Made by a program: the position numbers and the translations under genes
Notes under the pieces: generated by a model
Told to the model about the DNA's origin: nothing
Database searches by the model: none
What the model saw: the letters and a program-made list of their open reading frames with translations, nothing else
Shown: positions 39,601-42,514 of the stretch, in pieces
Numbering within the stretch: position 1 is the stretch's first letter
Layout: the number at the start of each line of letters is the position of its first letter
Origin: a virus
Direction: 5' to 3' (one strand)
DNA: 42,514 nucleotides
IMG/VR virus record: IMGVR_UViG_3300044846_000322
Location: 1-42,514 of that record

Positions 39601-40480
39601 TGGTTCGAGAACTGATGCAATTGCAATACCTAAAGGGACAACCGCTCAAAGACCGGGTTCACCATCTTCAGGTATGGGTAGGTTCAATACTGAGATAAGT
39701 AAAACTGAATTTTATAATGGTACTGTTTGGGTTGCAATTGGAGGTGCTGGTGACGGATCAACATCATCATCTGCAGCATCATCAGCTAAGGCAATTAAAG
39801 CTGCCGTAGGTAACCCAACAAGTGGTGTTTATTGGTTACAAATTCCAAACGTAAATGGTGGTAACGCTTTTCAATGTTATTGTGACTTTACTATGAATGG
39901 CGGTATTGGTTATGCCATTATTGTCAATCAGTACTTTACAGGTCCAGAAACAGGACCATCACACGCTAATTTCGCAAGTTCAACTATAGGTACTGCTGGT
40001 TATGATACTGAATATATCATATCACCAAGTGCAATGTTAGCAAATTACGGGGTAACTAAATTAGCGGTATTTGCAAGAGTTGGCGGTAGTTCAAGTGGTG
40101 GTATTGCTAATGCAACATATACTAATTGGGTAGCGTTTTCTGGGCCAACATCAACACAATATAATACAATATTTACACAAGGATTTGGTAGTACTCAATT
40201 TACTGGATCATTTGTTTCCGCTGATGGAAATACGGGAACCGCATATTTTCCAAACAGTCACGGAAATACTGGAGGTGTAACACAAATAACAACAAATGGT
40301 GGTACTGTAAATGATTATCTTCTTTATGAATATAATGCTAATGGTGGATCTGACCCTAATCACTTTTGGATGGTATTAAATGGTAGAAGTGGTGATACCT
40401 ATTGGGCTGGAAATACTAGATATGGTAGTAGTAGTGGTAACGTAATGTATAATAGATGGGGTGGAGTTGCACTTTATTAA
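36656..40480 (+). CDS. Giant tail fibre ending in a fibrinogen-like domain
   Basis: A 1274-residue protein. The N-terminus V-F-Q-Y-D-A-D-G-H-V-V-L-P-A-S-L has the attachment motif. Two G-T-G-F-V-K-x-S-G-T-T modules (about 98-117, 169-187) flank L-D-T-L-N-E-L-A-A-A-L-G-D-D-P-N-F. Residues about 232-325 are four to five repeats of N-T-A-x-G-x-x-S-L ... T-G-x-x-N, the YadA-type head repeat that stacks into a trimeric beta roll. The C-terminal ~230 residues (from about 1045; N-P-T-S-G-V-Y-W-L-Q-I-P, F-Q-C-Y-C-D-F-T-M-N-G-G) match a fibrinogen-related domain, a glycan- and peptide-binding fold. It is probably an adhesin for the host surface. Confidence 0.85.
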   Translation: MNKQRKTSHILNVFQYDADGHVVLPASLTLTVPPAGNDNSAKVTTTAWVRTYVSGLSYQGAITLTVTGTSGAATLVGNTLNIPTYTLAGLGGQAALSGTGFVKISGTTISYDNSTYATETYVGTAISNLVDSSPATLDTLNELAAALGDDPNFATTVATSIGTKQAQLNGTGFVKVSGTTVSYDNSTYLTTATGSSTYVPYIGATTAVNLGAFDLTVNELTIGKGLSALSNNTALGYRSLYHTTTGNFNTSVGYQSGHNITTGQYNTTLGQSAMFTNNTGSQNTAIGVNSLLNNTSGSSNVAVGLDAMQHNTTGNSNTALGYNAGSHLTNGITPNETTSTSVYLGRDTKASASGNANETVIGYNAIGNGSNTVTIGNSSVTANYLKGSVNAGSFVKTGGTSSQFLKADGSVDSNTYLTTSSASTSYVPYTGASTDLVLGANNFSAKRVSVLKSSDGYSGFTSNYLFLQTGSSTTNVGTDGISLFSKPNTRALVINYDIGGTNYSATLDAALLTASRTFEFPNASGTLALTSGIPTNNNTLTNGAGYVNTSGSPTTSYIPKFTGATTIANSLIYDTGSVILIGATTASDNQSKLELISSGTVGLKIKSSGVNGNNTFLSIESSKEWRFLTNRGDLISGNQGDLIIRNNTDGINHIILNQSGATTFYGALSGTSATFSSSVGATSFNLGNGQFLRLTRNSGALQYDAFGIVAGTDNTRIISTGDFDIVNGSLTSQFKIASTGAATFSVPRTNGTNATSIILSDNLTGVSTPGYGTRIVGYSNGNSVQSVIGFENGGTGTNNESQLSFYTQNVAGSLTRQLLITSTGVANFSNRIEIISNGGTNPVLAIRQTNAATQGYDFETEDVSVGRLDLYGVTSGGRVQMMTWIKANGRVGIGAIAPKTKLQVTPVSNAEVPVLGTATGVAIFTSANTNYGLQFNSTSDGSFHIQSQRFDASATAYNLILNYAGGNIGIGGNTAPGCSLDIGSRTDAIAIPKGTTAQRPGSPSSGMGRFNTEISKTEFYNGTVWVAIGGAGDGSTSSSAASSAKAIKAAVGNPTSGVYWLQIPNVNGGNAFQCYCDFTMNGGIGYAIIVNQYFTGPETGPSHANFASSTIGTAGYDTEYIISPSAMLANYGVTKLAVFARVGGSSSGGIANATYTNWVAFSGPTSTQYNTIFTQGFGSTQFTGSFVSADGNTGTAYFPNSHGNTGGVTQITTNGGTVNDYLLYEYNANGGSDPNHFWMVLNGRSGDTYWAGNTRYGSSSGNVMYNRWGGVALY

Positions 40481-40492
40481 AAATAAATTAAA

Positions 40493-40768
40493 ATGGAAAA
40501 GACAGCATACGAGTATTATTTAGAATCAGAAAACAAAGAACAGTTTATTATTGATAAGATAAGTGAATGGGGAGTTTGTAAAGATGAGTTATTAATTATA
40601 CTAAATAATACAAATAAAATCATAAGAGAAAGACAATATCCTAAAGTAGTTGAACAGTTAGATATGTTGTGGCATGAAATAAATACTACTGGTACTATAT
40701 CAGAAAATGGAGACTGGTTTAATACTATTAAAGAAATAAAGGATAATCATCCTAAACCAATACAGTAG
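40493..40768 (+). CDS. Small fibre-cluster protein, possible assembly factor
   Basis: A 91-residue protein. The acidic N-terminus (E-K-T-A-Y-E-Y-Y-L-E-S) is followed by R-E-R-Q-Y-P-K-V-V-E-Q-L-D-M-L-W-H-E-I (45-63) and a terminal I-K-E-I-K-D-N-H-P-K-P. The 'Y-P-x-x-x-E-Q-L-D-x-L-W-H' motif is a recurring phage signature that I associate with small genes near tail fibres, often suggested to help assembly; this is family recall. It is inserted between two giant fibre genes and does not share their repeats. Confidence 0.7.
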   Translation: MEKTAYEYYLESENKEQFIIDKISEWGVCKDELLIILNNTNKIIRERQYPKVVEQLDMLWHEINTTGTISENGDWFNTIKEIKDNHPKPIQ

Positions 40769-40803
40769 ATTAGAATAATAACTTAGAATAAATAATATAA
40801 GCT

Positions 40804-42514
40804 TTGTTTACAACTGACTCACTTGGTAACATATATTTTCCTGCTGGACTATCACTAGCTTCTATACCTGCTACTACTGGTACACAGGCTAGAGTTCTTG
40901 TGCCTGGAGTTAACGGTAGGATATCATCTGCTACAGTGGCACAGCTTATTACACAGAGTGGTAGTAATCTTGTTAGTTCTGTATTTGGTAGAACCGGAGC
41001 AGTTGTTGCAAAATTTGGAGACTATACTACAGATCAAATAACAGAAGGTAGACATGCTTTGTATTTTAGTATTGATAGAGTTAGAAAAGCTATAGCCTTA
41101 ACTACATTTAATACATCTGGTCCGGCTACTTATGATAGTGTTACAGGTATACTTAATATACCACAGTATGGATCAGGTACGGCTAGTCCTACTAACTTTG
41201 TTCCTCTTACAAGAACTATAACCATTAATGGTCAAACAGCTGATTTATCTAGAGATAGGATATTTAGTGTAGCTTCAATGGTTTATCCATCTACAGGTAT
41301 AGCTTTATCTAATGGTGTTTCATGGGAACCAAGTATAGTTAACAACTCTGCTAATTGGAATACAGCTTATGGTTGGGGTAATCACGCTATAGCTGGCTAT
41401 GCATTAGATACTCAAGTAGTACATATTACAGGAGCAGAAACTGTTGCTGGATTAAAAACATTTACATCTGCTGTAAAAGCTCCTAATTTTATTTTATCTG
41501 GAGGTACAGGAAATACTGGTATGTACTTTGGTCATACTGATAGATTAGTACTTGCTAACTACGGAGTAGGCGGAATAGATTTTGAAAGTAATGGTGGTGT
41601 AATTAATGGTACATTATTTCCTAGTGGTAACTGGGCATTTAGTACTAGTGCAATAGATGATACAATTAATAGAGTACAAGTAGGTGGTTATATTATAGCC
41701 ACTGGCTATAGAATCCCTTCAGGTACAGTTTCACAATTTTTAAAAGCTAATGGCTCTATAGATAGTACTAGTTATACACCTACAAGTAGGACACTAACTA
41801 TTAACGGAACTGCTTATGATTTAACAGCAGATAGATCTTGGACAATAGCTGCATATATATTACCAATAGCTAGTACAACGGTACTAGGTGGAATTAAAGT
41901 AGGTACTAATTTATCTATTAATGCAACTACTGGTGTTTTAGATGCAACATTTACATACACTTTACCTATTGCAAGTGCTACGGTTCTTGGAGGAATAAAG
42001 GTTGGATCTAATTTATCTATAGATGCTAATGGGATTCTTTCTGCTGGAAACAGTTATGTGCTTCCAATAGCATCTGCTTCAGTGCTAGGAGGAATTAAAG
42101 TAGGAACTAACCTTAGTATAGACGCAAACGGTGTTTTATCTTCAACAGATACTAATACAACCTACGTTAACTTTACAAGAACAGTAGCAGGTCTTGTTCC
42201 TAATCCTGGAGGATCAACCACTACTCGTTATTTACGAGAAGATGGTACGTGGGTAATACCACCAGATACCGATACTGACACAATTTATGTTCATCCAACT
42301 ACTGCTGGTAATAAACATATTCCTGCAGGAGGTGCAGCTGGTCAGATATTAAGATATTCATCAGATGGTACAGCAGTATGGGGAGCTGATAATGATACTA
42401 CTTATGTAGTTTTTACAAGAAGTGCTAATGGATTAGCTCCAGCAGCTCCAGCAGGAGCAGGAACTACTAAGTATTTGAGAGAAGATGGAACATGGCAAGT
42501 TCCTCCTGATACAG
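40804..42514 (+). CDS. Tail fibre, N-terminus short, cut by window end
   Basis: An open frame runs from TTG at 40804-40806 to the window end (570 codons), with an in-frame TAA immediately upstream. There is no ATG before the region homologous to the other fibres' attachment segment (F-T-T-D-S-L-G-N-I-Y-F-P-A-G-L-S-L aligns with Y-D-G-S-G-N-I-T-L-P-A-N-L). The usual first ~15 residues are therefore missing, and a TTG start or a small disruption must be assumed. Later there are L-I-T/V-F-G-R-T-G-A-V-V fibre motifs, three tandem V-L-G-G-I-K-V-G-x-N-L-S-I repeats (about 41850-42140) and two R/K-Y-L-R-E-D-G-T-W units near the edge. The 3' end is not in the window. Confidence 0.75.
   Translation, partial: MFTTDSLGNIYFPAGLSLASIPATTGTQARVLVPGVNGRISSATVAQLITQSGSNLVSSVFGRTGAVVAKFGDYTTDQITEGRHALYFSIDRVRKAIALTTFNTSGPATYDSVTGILNIPQYGSGTASPTNFVPLTRTITINGQTADLSRDRIFSVASMVYPSTGIALSNGVSWEPSIVNNSANWNTAYGWGNHAIAGYALDTQVVHITGAETVAGLKTFTSAVKAPNFILSGGTGNTGMYFGHTDRLVLANYGVGGIDFESNGGVINGTLFPSGNWAFSTSAIDDTINRVQVGGYIIATGYRIPSGTVSQFLKANGSIDSTSYTPTSRTLTINGTAYDLTADRSWTIAAYILPIASTTVLGGIKVGTNLSINATTGVLDATFTYTLPIASATVLGGIKVGSNLSIDANGILSAGNSYVLPIASASVLGGIKVGTNLSIDANGVLSSTDTNTTYVNFTRTVAGLVPNPGGSTTTRYLREDGTWVIPPDTDTDTIYVHPTTAGNKHIPAGGAAGQILRYSSDGTAVWGADNDTTYVVFTRSANGLAPAAPAGAGTTKYLREDGTWQVPPDT

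Noticed and set aside
1-42514. CRISPR array, insertion sequence or integrase
   Set aside because: No regularly spaced direct repeats, no transposase or recombinase motifs, and no flanking duplications were seen.

Overview
The window reads as one contiguous piece of a tailed double-stranded DNA phage, most likely infecting a member of the Bacteroidota. The reasons are an AT-rich genome, start codons preceded by A-rich leaders (repeated CCAAACAAA-type tracts) instead of Shine-Dalgarno sites, promoter-like TTTG / TAnnTTTG pairs, and virion proteins of families I associate with crAss-like and related Bacteroidota phages. The taxonomic placement is inference. No polymerase, integrase or lysis gene is visible here.

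Layout. (1) Positions 1-7067 carry about fifteen small leftward genes: uncharacterised phage families, zinc-ribbon proteins, small membrane proteins and one winged-helix protein. They are interrupted by GC-richer non-coding islands (1307-1848, 5250-5632, 6189-6745) holding a tRNA-like gene and many perfect hairpins. (2) Positions 7068-7310 are a divergent control region with G-tract clusters and candidate promoters. (3) Positions 7311-11350 run rightward: small proteins, a GNAT acetyltransferase, a wHTH-like protein, an HU/IHF-like protein, a Cys-rich protein, a PD-(D/E)XK nuclease, a possible phosphoribosyltransferase-like protein and a possible small-terminase candidate. (4) Positions 11351-11784 are a structured-RNA island whose centre is an apparently expanded tRNA. 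(5) Positions 11785-24071 are the head module: large terminase, portal, probable scaffold, major capsid protein, connector/ring candidate, a Dps/ferritin-like protein and a second abundant virion protein. (6) Positions 24211-42514 are a tail appendage module: three small proteins sharing a C-terminal beta domain, then five very large fibre proteins. One fibre ends in a peptidase-S74 chaperone and another in a fibrinogen-like domain; the last runs off the window.

How the parts fit. Leftward genes look like early or host-takeover functions. Rightward genes package DNA (nuclease, terminase, portal), build the head (scaffold, capsid) and supply adhesion. The capsid gene and the second abundant virion gene share one dyad-symmetric leader lying exactly two bases before both start codons, which suggests co-regulation. 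The fibre genes share protein modules that are almost identical in amino acids but heavily different in synonymous codons. That pattern would keep repeats from recombining, and together with the expanded tRNA it is the most unusual feature of the window.
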